Below are positions 36,756 through 45,525 of a stretch of 64,000 bases of DNA, in pieces. Numbering within the stretch: the first letter of the stretch is position 1; each line of letters begins with the position of its first letter. The DNA lies in assembly GCF_900112425.1 (NCBI RefSeq), contig NZ_FOLP01000030.1:1-64000 (forward strand), written 5' to 3'. The notes under the pieces were generated by a model. It had not been told where the DNA came from, ran no database searches, and worked only from the letters and a program-made list of their open reading frames with translations. The translations under genes and the position numbers were made by a program. Origin of the DNA: Variovorax sp. OK212 (lineage in GTDB: Bacteria; Pseudomonadota; Gammaproteobacteria; Burkholderiales; Burkholderiaceae_C).

Positions 36756-37130
36756 ATGGCCATCACCGCATTCCTCGTCGAAGATAGCAAGATTATCCGA
36801 GACAACTTGATCCCGACGCTCGAGGGGCTTTCCGCTGCGAGGGTGGAAGGCTTTGCAGAAACCGAAACAGAGGCAGTTGCTTGGCTCAACTCGCATGACG
36901 GTTGGGATGTTGCAGTGGTTGATCTCTTCTTGCGCGAGGGCTCCGGACTAGGTGTCTTGGACAGTTGCCGGGACCGAGGCCCCACGCAGCGGATCGTCAT
37001 CTTCTCCAACTATGCGACCGAAGAAATTCGGCGGCGCGCGGCGCAACTCGGAGCAGACGGCGTGTTCGACAAGTCCACGCAAATAGATAGCTTGTTGGAC
37101 TTCCTCGAGCGGCTCAACGCCACTTGGTAG
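36756..37130 (+). CDS. Single-domain response regulator
   Basis: 124 residues, receiver domain only. Acidic pocket LVEDS, phospho-acceptor Asp56 in VAVVDLFLREGSG, Ser in IFSNY, Lys in VFDKST. With no output domain, it probably works as a phospho-relay or sink, perhaps with the orphan kinase at 29275. A decayed copy is at 2854-3168. Its 3' end overlaps that of the convergent small-protein gene by 17 bases. Confidence 0.88.
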   Translation: MAITAFLVEDSKIIRDNLIPTLEGLSAARVEGFAETETEAVAWLNSHDGWDVAVVDLFLREGSGLGVLDSCRDRGPTQRIVIFSNYATEEIRRRAAQLGADGVFDKSTQIDSLLDFLERLNATW

Positions 37131-37362
37131 GATTTCCGCCTTCGCGATGATCCGCGAGCGCCTTTCGCCCCAACGGCGTGATCCCGCTTACGACCGCAAC
37201 CTCTGGCTCGCCTGGAGATGGCGAGTCTGCTGGAGTCCCGCTGATCTCGGCGTCGACCAGTCCTGCCGCCTTCAGGACGGCGACGTTGTTGATGTCGTGG
37301 GTCGACTCTACGCGGAGCGGAAATTGAGCGTTTTCGATCGTGCGCAGATAGTCCATGGGCAT
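37114..37362 (-). CDS. Small conserved protein, member 4 of the paralogous family
   Basis: 82 residues: MPMDYLRTIENAQFPLRVES, DINNVAVLKAAGLVDAEI, VAVVSGITPLGRKALADH. Keeps the full family pattern (YLR-x-I, AAGLV, IT-x-x-GR-x-x-L). AAAGGAAA ribosome site eight bases upstream. Divergent from ku, with 103 bases between, so a shared promoter region is likely. Function unknown. Confidence 0.72.
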   Translation of the reverse strand: MPMDYLRTIENAQFPLRVESTHDINNVAVLKAAGLVDAEISGTPADSPSPGEPEVAVVSGITPLGRKALADHREGGNPTKWR

Positions 37363-37465
37363 GTTGGATGTTTCCTTTGCTTGCGCATGAGAGGCCATCG
37401 GCCTCTTCTCATGCGCCCAAAAAAGTGGCAAGTTGAGGCCATTTTCGGACATTTTGGAGCTCGCC

Positions 37466-38401
37466 ATGGTCACTGCTGCGCGATCGATTGCGTCCCTGTC
37501 TCTGGGCTTCGGTCTGGTCTCCATTCCGGTTCGGCTGTTTACGGCCACGGAGAGTTCGGCATCCGTCCGATTCAACATGCTGACCAAGGACGGGCAGCGC
37601 GTAAAGCAGCAGTATGTTTCCGCTGTAAACACCAAGAAAGTCGTTCCTCGCGCGGAGATGGTGAAAGGGTATGAGTTCGACACTGATCGATTCGTGATCT
37701 TCCAAGCGAATGAGCTGAAATCGCTTGAGGAAGGAGCTAGCCATCTCATCGACATCGTGGCATTCATTCCGGCCGATGCCGTCGACCCGATCTACTACGA
37801 CAAGCCGTACTTCCTGGCGCCCGACAGGCGCGGCGGAAAGCCATACAACCTCCTGAAAAAGGCAATGTTGCAAAGTGGCCGGTGCGCACTGGCGAAGTGG
37901 GCGTGGAAGTCCAAGCAATATGTCGTTCAGGTCCGGGCTGAGGAGGACGGCTTGGTGCTGCAGCAGCTGCTGTACGCTGAAGAAGTTCGCTCGCTGAAAG
38001 ACCTGGGGATCGAGCAGTTGGAGCCGTCGGCGGCCGAACTCAAGCTTGCGCTGCAGTTGATCGACCAGATCTCCCAAGATACCTACGACCCGACCATGTT
38101 CGAGGACGAGGAAAAGAAGCGCATCCTGGCGGCAATCGACGCCAAGATTGCTGGCGAGGAAATTGTGGCGGCGGAACATCCCGAGGATGTGGAATCCGCG
38201 CAGATCATCGATTTGACGCAAATGCTGATGGCCAGCCTGGAAAAGAAGGGCAAAGGCAGCGAGAAGCCTCGACCGAGCCCGGCGAAGGCCAGCCGGGTCG
38301 TCACACCGCTTCGACCTTCGCAAGCCAAGGCCAAGCGTGCACCCAAGACACCAGCGAAAAGCGTGGCAGCCCCAGCGCCGCGTTCGAGAGTGAGGAAGTG
38401 A
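37466..38401 (+). CDS. ku: Ku DNA-end-binding protein (NHEJ)
   Basis: 311 residues. Ku core at about 8-260 (ASLSLGFGLVSIPVRLFTATE ... VRFNMLTKDGQRVKQQ ... YLLKKAM-type bridge ... MFEDEEKKRILAAIDAKIAGEE). A ~50-residue Lys/Pro/Ala-rich tail follows (KASRVVTPLRPSQAKAKRAPKTP), which in other Ku proteins aids DNA threading and LigD stimulation. TTGGAG precedes the ATG at 37466. Its stop overlaps the GTG of the next gene, which is therefore likely co-translated. Confidence 0.95.
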   Translation: MVTAARSIASLSLGFGLVSIPVRLFTATESSASVRFNMLTKDGQRVKQQYVSAVNTKKVVPRAEMVKGYEFDTDRFVIFQANELKSLEEGASHLIDIVAFIPADAVDPIYYDKPYFLAPDRRGGKPYNLLKKAMLQSGRCALAKWAWKSKQYVVQVRAEEDGLVLQQLLYAEEVRSLKDLGIEQLEPSAAELKLALQLIDQISQDTYDPTMFEDEEKKRILAAIDAKIAGEEIVAAEHPEDVESAQIIDLTQMLMASLEKKGKGSEKPRPSPAKASRVVTPLRPSQAKAKRAPKTPAKSVAAPAPRSRVRK

Positions 38402-39249
38402 AGAGCCAAGTGGACGCGACGCGGACACTTCGGGGCGTCGTGCAATCTTTGGGGCTGTCCAAGCACTCAGTGCTTCGACTCATTGAGCTTGGCTTTGTCA
38501 CCCCCATCAAGGACGACGGAAACGCGTGGAAGTTCTCTTTTCAGGACATTGTGCTGCTTCGCTCGGCGCAAGAACTCCGAAGCGCGCGCATTCCGACTCG
38601 CCAGATCCTCAAGGCGCTGCAGCAGCTGAAGGTCACGTTGCCGGATGAATTGCCGTTGCTGGGTCTGCGCATCACGGCAGAAGGGAACCGAGTCACCGTG
38701 CGTTCTGCGGACGCGCACTGGGAGCCCGAGAGCGGCCAGCTCATTTTGGATCTTCAGATTGCGACGGGCGGCGGTTCGGTGAGCTTCTTGCCTCAGGACG
38801 AGGCCGACGCTGCAGATTCTGCGGGATTGGCCGACCGGTTTGCGCGCGCCGAGGCATTGGAAGAACGCGCACCCGAAGCGGCTGAAGCACTCTATCGGCA
38901 GATCCTGACGGACGATCCATCCTACGCGCATGCTTACCTGAATCTTGGCTTCATGTTGTGCGAGACAGGCAGGTGCGAATCTGCGGCGGCGCTTTATGAG
39001 GACGGTCTGCGCTTCTGCCCCGACGACCCCTTAATGCACTTCAACAGAGCCGTCGCGCTAGAGGGCATCGGCAACATCGACGGCGCGCTGGAAAGCTATG
39101 AGGAGTCATTGCGCTTGCAACCAGACTTGCTCGATGCGCATCGAAACGCGGCGCTTCTATATGCGGATGCGGGCCAACAGCAAATGGCGATCAGGCACTT
39201 CAGTGCGTTCAAACGGCTCCAGCCCGAAAGGCCGCTTCGCTCGCCTTGA
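38398..39249 (+). CDS. MerR-type HTH fused to TPR repeats, coupled to ku
   Basis: 283 residues starting with GTG in a GTGA overlap with the ku stop. Residues about 10-75 form a MerR-like winged HTH (VVQSLGLSKHSVLRLIELGFV, FSFQDIVLLRSAQELRSARIPTRQILKAL). Residues about 145-280 hold three to four TPR units (AEALYRQILTDDPSYAHAYLNLG, AAALYEDGLRFCPDDPLMHFNRA, ALESYEESLRLQPDLLDAHRNAA). There is no effector-binding domain. Coupling to ku suggests a regulator or scaffold of end joining; this is inference. Confidence 0.88.
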   Translation: MKSQVDATRTLRGVVQSLGLSKHSVLRLIELGFVTPIKDDGNAWKFSFQDIVLLRSAQELRSARIPTRQILKALQQLKVTLPDELPLLGLRITAEGNRVTVRSADAHWEPESGQLILDLQIATGGGSVSFLPQDEADAADSAGLADRFARAEALEERAPEAAEALYRQILTDDPSYAHAYLNLGFMLCETGRCESAAALYEDGLRFCPDDPLMHFNRAVALEGIGNIDGALESYEESLRLQPDLLDAHRNAALLYADAGQQQMAIRHFSAFKRLQPERPLRSP

Positions 39250-39717
39250 GCCGCAGGCGTCACCGCCTGCTTCAACCTGATCTGATCGTCATCGATACGG
39301 CTGATGCTCTCTCCGCTTTGCGTTGTTGAACTCGCAGCTCTTGCTGCTGCGCGACGCTGGCCGAGACGAAGCTATATCGCATCTCCAACGGCCACTCGAT
39401 GCACGGCGGTGCGGAATAGGAACCGCACCGGCCGAAAGCCCAGTTTGCTCAACGAGGGTTTCCACGCTGTTTTCGCTGCGATGCAAAAAATAAAGTCCGC
39501 GGCGAGATGCTGCACTCCGAGTCAAACGAGCCTCGTGTTCGTATTCGTAGCTCACACAAGTCGGTCTGCGGCATCTCACCGACCCATGACTTTGAGTGAC
39601 GCACTCCACGGTCGACGGTCTTCTATGGGATCGCCACCTACTGCGCTTGGAGCCCGGCGCCGACTGAAGCCGAGCGGCACGGAAGGAATTGTTTCTGCTC
39701 CACAACAAGGAGCAGCC
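39250..39717. other. Intergenic stretch with a hairpin after the ku operon
   Basis: GCAGGCG (39253-39259) and CGCCTGC (39264-39270) form a perfect seven-base stem with a TCAC loop directly after the TPR stop. No T-run follows, so it may be a transcript-stabilising or factor-dependent stop. The remainder to 39717 has no recognisable gene. Confidence 0.5.
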
Positions 39718-40707
39718 ATGGCCCAGTACGGCGTCAATACACCGGTCGGCGTGATCGAAGGAAATACCGTCCAAAGCGGCGTTTCATGGGGCGCAATCTT
39801 TGCAGGTGCCGCGGGCGCGGCAGCACTGTCGCTCGTGCTCTTGCTCCTCGGTACGGGCCTTGGCATGTCGTCGATCAGCCCCTGGACGAGCCAGGGTGCG
39901 AGCGCCGCCGCCATCGGTATTGCGACGATCCTCTGGCTGAGCTTCACCCAGATCGCGGCATCCGGGATGGGCGGCTATCTGGCCGGAAGACTTCGCACCA
40001 AGTGGGCCGGCGTTCACACGGACGAGGGCTACTTTCGCGACACCGCGCATGGCTTCCTTGCGTGGGCAGTAGCCACGCTGCTCACAGCAGCGCTTCTGGG
40101 CTCCGCGGTGGCTTCGATCCTCGGAGCCGGTGCACAGGCGGGAGCTACGGTGGCCGGCGGCGCCGCGACCGCAGCTGCCAGCGCAGCGGGTGGTGCAGGC
40201 GTTGCGGCGGCGCAGTCGGGCCGTGAAACGGGTTCGGACCCGACCGCTTACTTCATCGACTCGCTGTTTCGTCGCGATCCGGGCAGCCCGGCGTCGGTCA
40301 CGGGTGACGCCACCACGGCTTCTTCCCCGTCTGCCGCACCGGTCACACCGGCAGCGCCGGCCATGGCGCCTGAGCGCGGCGCCTCTGCCTCCAATGCCGA
40401 GGTCAGCCGGATCTTTCTGAACGGCATCCGCACCGGTGCGCTGCCGCCGGACGATGCCAAGTACGTCGGCCAAGTCGTGGCACAGCGCACGGGGCTGAGC
40501 CAACAGGACGCGGAGAAGCGCGTGAACGATACCTACGCCAAGGCCCAGGCAACGCTCAAGAATGCAGAGGCAAAGGCCAAGGAAGCGGCTGACGCCGCGC
40601 GCAAGGCTTCAGCCTATGCCTCGCTCTGGTTGGTGGTCTCGATGCTCATCGGCGCATTCGTCGCGAGCTTCGCAGCGACCTACGGTGGCCGCCGCCGCGA
40701 CCTCTGA
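39718..40707 (+). CDS. Integral membrane protein with Ala-rich loop
   Basis: 329 residues. Helices at about 22-46 (SWGAIFAGAAGAAALSLVLLLLG), 62-85 and 110-135, then a long Ala/Gly/Pro-rich loop. A charged helix (QQDAEKRVNDTYAKAQATLKNAEAKAKEAADAA) follows, and a last helix (YASLWLVVSMLIGAFVASFAATYGG). It resembles proteins often labelled PhnA-like in databases, without evidence for that role. AAGGAG before the ATG. Followed by a 24-residue membrane peptide. Confidence 0.8.
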   Translation: MAQYGVNTPVGVIEGNTVQSGVSWGAIFAGAAGAAALSLVLLLLGTGLGMSSISPWTSQGASAAAIGIATILWLSFTQIAASGMGGYLAGRLRTKWAGVHTDEGYFRDTAHGFLAWAVATLLTAALLGSAVASILGAGAQAGATVAGGAATAAASAAGGAGVAAAQSGRETGSDPTAYFIDSLFRRDPGSPASVTGDATTASSPSAAPVTPAAPAMAPERGASASNAEVSRIFLNGIRTGALPPDDAKYVGQVVAQRTGLSQQDAEKRVNDTYAKAQATLKNAEAKAKEAADAARKASAYASLWLVVSMLIGAFVASFAATYGGRRRDL

Positions 40708-40731
40708 CCCTCACTTTCAAAGGAGACCTCC

Positions 40732-40806
40732 ATGCGCTCACTACTTCTGCTGTTCCTTGGCGTGCCGATCCCGATCATCATCCTGATCGCACTGTTCTTC
40801 CACTAG
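40732..40806 (+). CDS. 24-residue membrane peptide
   Basis: MRSLLLLFLGVPIPIIILIA followed by LFFH and a stop. A perfect AAAGGAG lies nine bases before the ATG, and the peptide begins 24 bases after the upstream membrane protein gene. Nearly all hydrophobic with a PIP kink. Very short peptides of this pattern next to similar membrane proteins are familiar in proteobacteria. Possibly a subunit or stabiliser of its neighbour. Confidence 0.7.
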   Translation: MRSLLLLFLGVPIPIIILIALFFH

Positions 40807-40840
40807 GCTTCAAAGAGACAGCCATCGGGCGACGGGTCTC

Positions 40841-42139
40841 ATGACCGCTGCGACCTGGGACCTGGTGATCGGTGCACTCCTGATCCTGGCAGCGCTGACC
40901 GGCACGCTTCTCAAGACGTTGCCCATCAGCGCCGCCGCCCTCTACATGGGCTTGGGGTTTGCCGCCGGGCCCGGTGGCTTCAATCTTGTAAAGCTTGGGA
41001 TGCCGGCTGACGCGGCACTCGTCGAGACGGTCAGCGAGGTCGCTGTGCTGATCTCGCTTTTCGCGGTGGGACTGCGCTTGCGCATCCGTTTGCAGGTCGA
41101 GAGTTGGATACAACCCGCGTTGCTGGCCAGCTTGGCCATGGTCGTCACGATCGCATTGATGACGCTCGCAGGCCAGGGCCTGCAGCTTGGCTTGTCGGCC
41201 GCGTTGCTCTTGGCAGCCATCCTCGCGCCGACCGACCCCGTGCTTGCCTCCGACGTACAGGTCCGCCACGAGAACGATCAAGACGACCTGCGCTTTGGCC
41301 TCACCGCCGAAGGGGGCCTGAACGACGGCGCCGCTTTTCCTTTCGTGATGCTGGCGCTGGGCCTGGCCGGTGTCCATGAACTCGGCCCGTGGGGACTTCG
41401 ATGGCTTTCATTGGACGTGGTGTGGGCCATCGTGGGCGGCATTGCGCTGGGCTGGACGAGTGGCGCGATGTTCACCCGGCTGGTGCTGTTCCTGCAGACC
41501 AGGAAGAAGCAGGCATTGGGCATGGAAAGTTTCCTTGCGCTCGGGCTCATTGCGTTGACCTACGGCATCGCTTTGCACGCGGCCGTCTATGGCTTCCTTG
41601 CCGTCTTCTTCGCCGGACTCAGCATGCGCAACGTGGAGCGCGCCGTGGGCGACAAAGCCGGCCAAGCACAAGCGACCGCCAAGCCGCCGCAAGTCAGGGA
41701 CGTCGCGGTTGCGCAGGCCCACACCGCGAACGCCATGACGCGCGACGTGCTCGACTTTGCACGGGAGCTGGAGAAATTTGTCGAACTCGCGGCCATGCTG
41801 GTCATCGGCTGCCTGCTGCGCACCGAGATGCTGACCGCCCCCAATGTGTTGATCGCCGTGCTTCTGATCGCAGTCGCCCGGCCGGTGGCTGTCTACATTG
41901 CCACGCTGGGCGGGCACTGGACTGCATCGCAACGCCGCCTTGGGGCGTGGTTCGGCATCCGCGGTGTTGGCTCCATTTACTACCTGGCCTACGTCTCGAC
42001 GCACGGCGCCTCGCGGTCCGATGTCGGAACGATCACGGGCGCCGTGTTGGTGACGGTAGTGCTGTCGGTGATCGTCCATGGAATCTCCGCCACGCCGTTG
42101 ATGAATCTCTACCAGGCAGCGACGCAGCGAGGACGATGA
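40841..42139 (+). CDS. Cation:proton antiporter (CPA1/NhaP-type)
   Basis: 432 residues with about 12 membrane helices. Ion-site motif in AAILAPTDPVLASDVQV, the half-helix signature GLTAEGGLNDGAAFPFVML, and the C-terminal GAWFGIRGVGSIYYLAY. Exchanges Na+ or K+ for H+ across the inner membrane. There is a soluble insert of about 30 residues (RAVGDKAGQAQATAKPPQVR) before FARELEKFVELAAMLV. Possibly in one transcript with the preceding two membrane genes. Confidence 0.92.
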   Translation: MTAATWDLVIGALLILAALTGTLLKTLPISAAALYMGLGFAAGPGGFNLVKLGMPADAALVETVSEVAVLISLFAVGLRLRIRLQVESWIQPALLASLAMVVTIALMTLAGQGLQLGLSAALLLAAILAPTDPVLASDVQVRHENDQDDLRFGLTAEGGLNDGAAFPFVMLALGLAGVHELGPWGLRWLSLDVVWAIVGGIALGWTSGAMFTRLVLFLQTRKKQALGMESFLALGLIALTYGIALHAAVYGFLAVFFAGLSMRNVERAVGDKAGQAQATAKPPQVRDVAVAQAHTANAMTRDVLDFARELEKFVELAAMLVIGCLLRTEMLTAPNVLIAVLLIAVARPVAVYIATLGGHWTASQRRLGAWFGIRGVGSIYYLAYVSTHGASRSDVGTITGAVLVTVVLSVIVHGISATPLMNLYQAATQRGR

Positions 42140-42593
42140 TCGAAGGTCGATCCCTCGAGCGAAATCCCTCGCACAACTACAGGCTCATGCATCTGCCCGC
42201 GACAATGATTTTGGTGCGCTATCCCAGCGAGTTTTAGGCCAAGCTGATTTCATCGAAGTGAGCGCGTCACGGTTGTTGCGCTCGCCGTCCCGGCTGGGCG
42301 GAGATGCGTACGTGGGCCGCGAGCTGCCGCTGACGCCCGATGGCTGCAAGATCACTGCTTCTAACAGGTCGCGCAAGGTCGGTTGGACCAAGCAATGGTC
42401 TGATTCAACTCCTGGTGACGGACGCGTTGGCACGTCAGTCCGGAAACAAGGTAGTGTCCTGCAGAGGAACAGCCAACAGGCCGCCTTTTCCGCGACACAG
42501 CTTCCAAGTGACCAACCGATGCAAGTTTTTTCTGTTGCCAACGTGGATCGATCGGACGATCATCTCGCGCACCAACGCCTCGGAGGCCCAACC
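42140..42593. other. No gene recognised
   Basis: About 450 bases; open frames carry no motif. The last bases hold the CGGAGG site of the next gene. Confidence 0.35.
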
Positions 42594-42965
42594 ATGAAAC
42601 TGATGGCTGTCGAGTTGATCCAAGAAAGCGGCACGGATTTCGCGAAATGGTCAACGACGGGGGAGATTGCACCAAGCGAAGCGTTTGACCGGCTCATTCG
42701 CGTCTTGGCTGCCACCCGACAGAACATGGAGCCGGCGTTTGCGCAGGCATTGCCGGTAATCATCAAAGATCCGCCCCCGGTCGACGGACCCGCCTGGCAA
42801 TGGTCGATCGAGGCCGACGGCAGCCTCGTGCTCAACTTGCGCCATCCCGGTCTCGGTTGGCTCGGATTCCGGCTTGCCGACGTCGAGGGATTCCATGCGA
42901 ATCTTGGCAACGTCGTTGATCAACGCAACGCCCTGCGTGCAGAGTTCGAACGGCCGACGCACTGA
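42594..42965 (+). CDS. Hypothetical protein
   Basis: 123 residues from ATG 42594 with CGGAGG seven bases upstream. Reads MKLMAVELIQESGTDFAKWS ... IRVLAATRQNMEPAFAQALP ... WSIEADGSLVLNLRHPGLGWLGFRLADVEGFHANL. Mixed alpha/beta, soluble. Family not recognised. It is the last chromosomal-type gene before the IS cluster. Confidence 0.6.
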   Translation: MKLMAVELIQESGTDFAKWSTTGEIAPSEAFDRLIRVLAATRQNMEPAFAQALPVIIKDPPPVDGPAWQWSIEADGSLVLNLRHPGLGWLGFRLADVEGFHANLGNVVDQRNALRAEFERPTH

Positions 42966-43043
42966 GCGCTGGTGGCGTTTGCTCGCTGCCATGAAAGGTG
43001 ACAGCGGCCGGCATCAAGGCGTCTCCCTGGCCCTTTTGTCCCT

Positions 43044-43079
43044 CCCTCGCCCTCGCCCTCGCCCTCGCCCTAGCCCTAG
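43044..43079 (+). repeat. Hexanucleotide tandem repeat at the IS481 target
   Basis: Four CCCTCG units (43044-43067) and two CCCTAG units (43068-43079). The last CTAG is the IS481 target immediately before the element's TGTGAAG end at 43081. Confidence 0.9.
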
Positions 43080-43088
43080 GTGTGAAGC

Positions 43089-44486
43089 AATGGGATGGAC
43101 GCCCCCCCTTGAACGGCATTTCAGTGCCAGAGTGGAAGTGTCAGCCACCACTCGATCCGGAAGGAGCGTCCATCATGCAAATTACGGCAATCGGCCTCGA
43201 CTTGGCCAAGAACGTATTTCAGGTCCACGGGGTCAACGAGCACGGCATAGGCGTGCTTCGCAAACAGTTGAGGCGCGACCAGGTGGCGGCGTTCTTCGCC
43301 AACTTACCGACGTGCTTGGTGGGCATCGAGGCGTGCGCCAGCGCGCATCACTGGGCGCGCAAGCTGCAGACCATGGGGCATACCGTCAGATTGATGGCCC
43401 CGCAGTTCGTTAAGCCATACGTGAAGAGCAACAAGAACGATGTCGCTGACGCGGAGGCTATCTGCGAGGCGGTCACACGTCCGTCGATGCGCTTCGTGCC
43501 GATCAAGAACATCGAGCAGCAGGCAGTTCTCTCGCTGCACCGCGTTCGCCAGGGCTTCGTCAAGGCGCGCACGGCTCAGGCGAATCAGATCCGCGGCTTA
43601 CTCGGAGAATATGGTCTCATCGTGCCGCAAGGCATTGCCTACCTAACGCAGCGTGTCCCGTCCCTGATCGAGGATGCCTGCAATGAACTGCCAGGCTCAT
43701 TCCGAATTCTCATTCAACGCCTGCTCGAACACCTCAAGCTACTGCAGCAGCAAGTCGACGAGATCGAGTCACAGATCAAGGCGTGGCATCGCTCAAGCGA
43801 GGCCAGCAGTCGCCTGGAGCAGATTCCAGGTATCGGACCGCTGACGGCAACGGCACTGGTCGCCAGTGTGGGCGATGCGAAGAATTTCGACAACGGACGT
43901 CAGCTCGCTGCGTGGCTGGGTCTCGTGCCCAGACAGCATTCGAGTGGCGGCAAGCCGACGCTCCTGGGCATCAGCAAACGAGGCGACTCCTACCTGAGAA
44001 CACTGCTAATCCACGGCGCTCGATTTGTGATCTACCAGGCTCAGGCCCGACAGCGGGCCAGCGCTCAGGGTTGGCTACTCAAGCTGATCGGTCGGCGCAA
44101 CGCCAACGTCGCTGCCGTCGCGCTGGCAAACAAGAATGCGAGGATCGTGTGGGCCCTGCTAGCGCGGGGTGAAGGTTTTAGACCGCCCTGCGCGAGCGTA
44201 GCGGCGGTCGCGTAGCCAGAGGGTTCCAGAAGAACACAGCCAAGGAGGAATATCTCGCCGATTGCTCAAGCGATCACACAGTGATGGCATGGCAGGTCAG
44301 ACCGTGGTTGGCATAACCCGCTCTTGACAGAGCACCTTGGAGTGCGCTGAAGCTTTGGGGAGCCAGCCAGCAGAACCCATCAGGGACAGCGAGTGCTCTC
44401 GCGAAAAGTCCGGATGTACGGGTGCAATCTTCACCTCCGCGCCGTTCACAAACTGAAAGCTTGGCAAACCGGGGGCGTCCATGTAC
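43089..44486 (+). mobile_element. IS110-family (IS1111 group) element nested in IS481 copy A
   Basis: About 1.4 kb. Near the left end GGATGGACGCCCCCC and near the right end GGGGGCGTCCAT form subterminal inverted repeats, typical of the IS1111 group. It interrupts the terminal inverted repeat of IS481: TGTGAAGC lies to the left and CGTCAAGAGGTTG continues on the right. Exact ends are uncertain by one or two bases. Confidence 0.8.
43175..44215 (+). CDS. IS110-family DEDD transposase
   Basis: 346 residues. DEDD catalytic N-terminal domain: first Asp in GLDLAKNVFQVHG, Glu in CLVGIEACASAHHWA, and KNDVADAEAICEA. C-terminal transposase_20 domain: IPGIGPLTATALVASVGDAKNF, and the conserved Ser in GISKRGDSYLRTLLIHGAR. 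AAGGAG precedes ATG at 43175. Appears intact and so may be active. Confidence 0.95.
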   Translation: MQITAIGLDLAKNVFQVHGVNEHGIGVLRKQLRRDQVAAFFANLPTCLVGIEACASAHHWARKLQTMGHTVRLMAPQFVKPYVKSNKNDVADAEAICEAVTRPSMRFVPIKNIEQQAVLSLHRVRQGFVKARTAQANQIRGLLGEYGLIVPQGIAYLTQRVPSLIEDACNELPGSFRILIQRLLEHLKLLQQQVDEIESQIKAWHRSSEASSRLEQIPGIGPLTATALVASVGDAKNFDNGRQLAAWLGLVPRQHSSGGKPTLLGISKRGDSYLRTLLIHGARFVIYQAQARQRASAQGWLLKLIGRRNANVAAVALANKNARIVWALLARGEGFRPPCASVAAVA

Positions 44487-45422
44487 GTCAAGAGGTTGTT
44501 TCTTGACGAGTTGATTCTGGACATAGGTGCGATGCCTCCAATACCGCTGTGCGGGCGGTGCCAGTTGTAGTGGTGCTGCCAGCTTGCCAGGGCATCGGTT
44601 CGTTGGGCTGAGTTCTGGTAGGTCCAGCCGTAGGCCCATTCGCGCAACGCGGACTGGATGAACCGTTCGGCTTTTCCGTTGGTCTGCGGCCGGTAGGGCC
44701 GCGTGAAGCTGTGCTTGATACCGAGCTCGACGCAGGTCACCCGGAAGTCGCGCGAGCGGAACGCCGGGCCTGTCCGTCAGCAGTCTTCGCACAGTGATGC
44801 CCAGGCGGGCGTAATAGGCCACCGCATTGCGCAGGAACAGGACCGCCTGCGCCTGTTTTTCGTCGGGATGCATGGCGGTAAATGCCAGCCTTGCGTGGTC
44901 ATCGATGGCCACGAACAACGTCTCCCAGCCCGCACCATCGACCGAGTCGCGTCGGTTGCCTGTGACGCGATGGCTGGGGCGCACGATGCGCCCGAGCTTC
45001 TTGGTGTCGATGTGCAGCAGATCGCCAGGGGCTTCGTGCTCGTAGCGCACGATCGGCTCGGCTGGTACCAGATCGCTCAGCTTGGACATGCCTGCTCGGG
45101 TCAGCACGCGGCTGACTGTCGAAGCCGAGACGCCCACGCTGCGAGCAATACGTGACTGCAGCATCCGACGTTTACGCAACTCGAGGATGAGCAAGACCTT
45201 GCCCGAGTCGATGGCCCTGGGCGAGCGCGCTGGTTTGGAGGAGGCATCGGCCAAGGCAGCTTCTCCGCCTGCCAGATAACGACCGAGCCACTTCCTGGCC
45301 GTGGGTGCAGTGACGCCGTGTGCGGCAGCTGCACGCACGGCATCCAAGCCTTCCAAAGTCATCTGCTTGACCATCTCGAATCGGCGGGCAAAGGTAAGTC
45401 GGGCATGCTTATGGGTGTTCAT
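44487..45422 (-). pseudogene. IS481-family transposase, frameshifted (copy A)
   Basis: Begins MNTHKHARLTFARRFEMVKQ, nearly identical to copy B. Near 44769 two bases are missing relative to copy B, so the second catalytic Asp block LLTDNGPAFRSRE becomes LLTDRPGVPLARL. The normal frame resumes with ELGIKHSFTRPYRPQTNGKAE. The 3' end is also cut off by the nested IS110 element. Non-functional. Confidence 0.92.
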
Positions 45423-45525
45423 CCGGTTGGGCGTCCTGAGTGGATTGGGTGTTTGGCGACTTCCAGTCTCTCAAACCCAATCCGGATGAACACCGGATAC
45501 AACCTATTGGAGCTTCACACCTAGC

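Larger units (their letters stand above)
43081..45519 (-). mobile_element. IS481-family element, copy A (interrupted)
   Basis: The left end of the transposase side is GCTTCACA at 45512-45519 with flank CCTAGC. The other end is TGTGAAG at 43081-43087 with flank CCTAGG. Both flanks fit the NCTAGN target of IS481. It is split seven to eight bases inside its terminal repeat by an IS110-type element (about 43089-44486), and its transposase is frameshifted. Without the insert it is about 1040 bp, the same as copy B. Confidence 0.88.
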
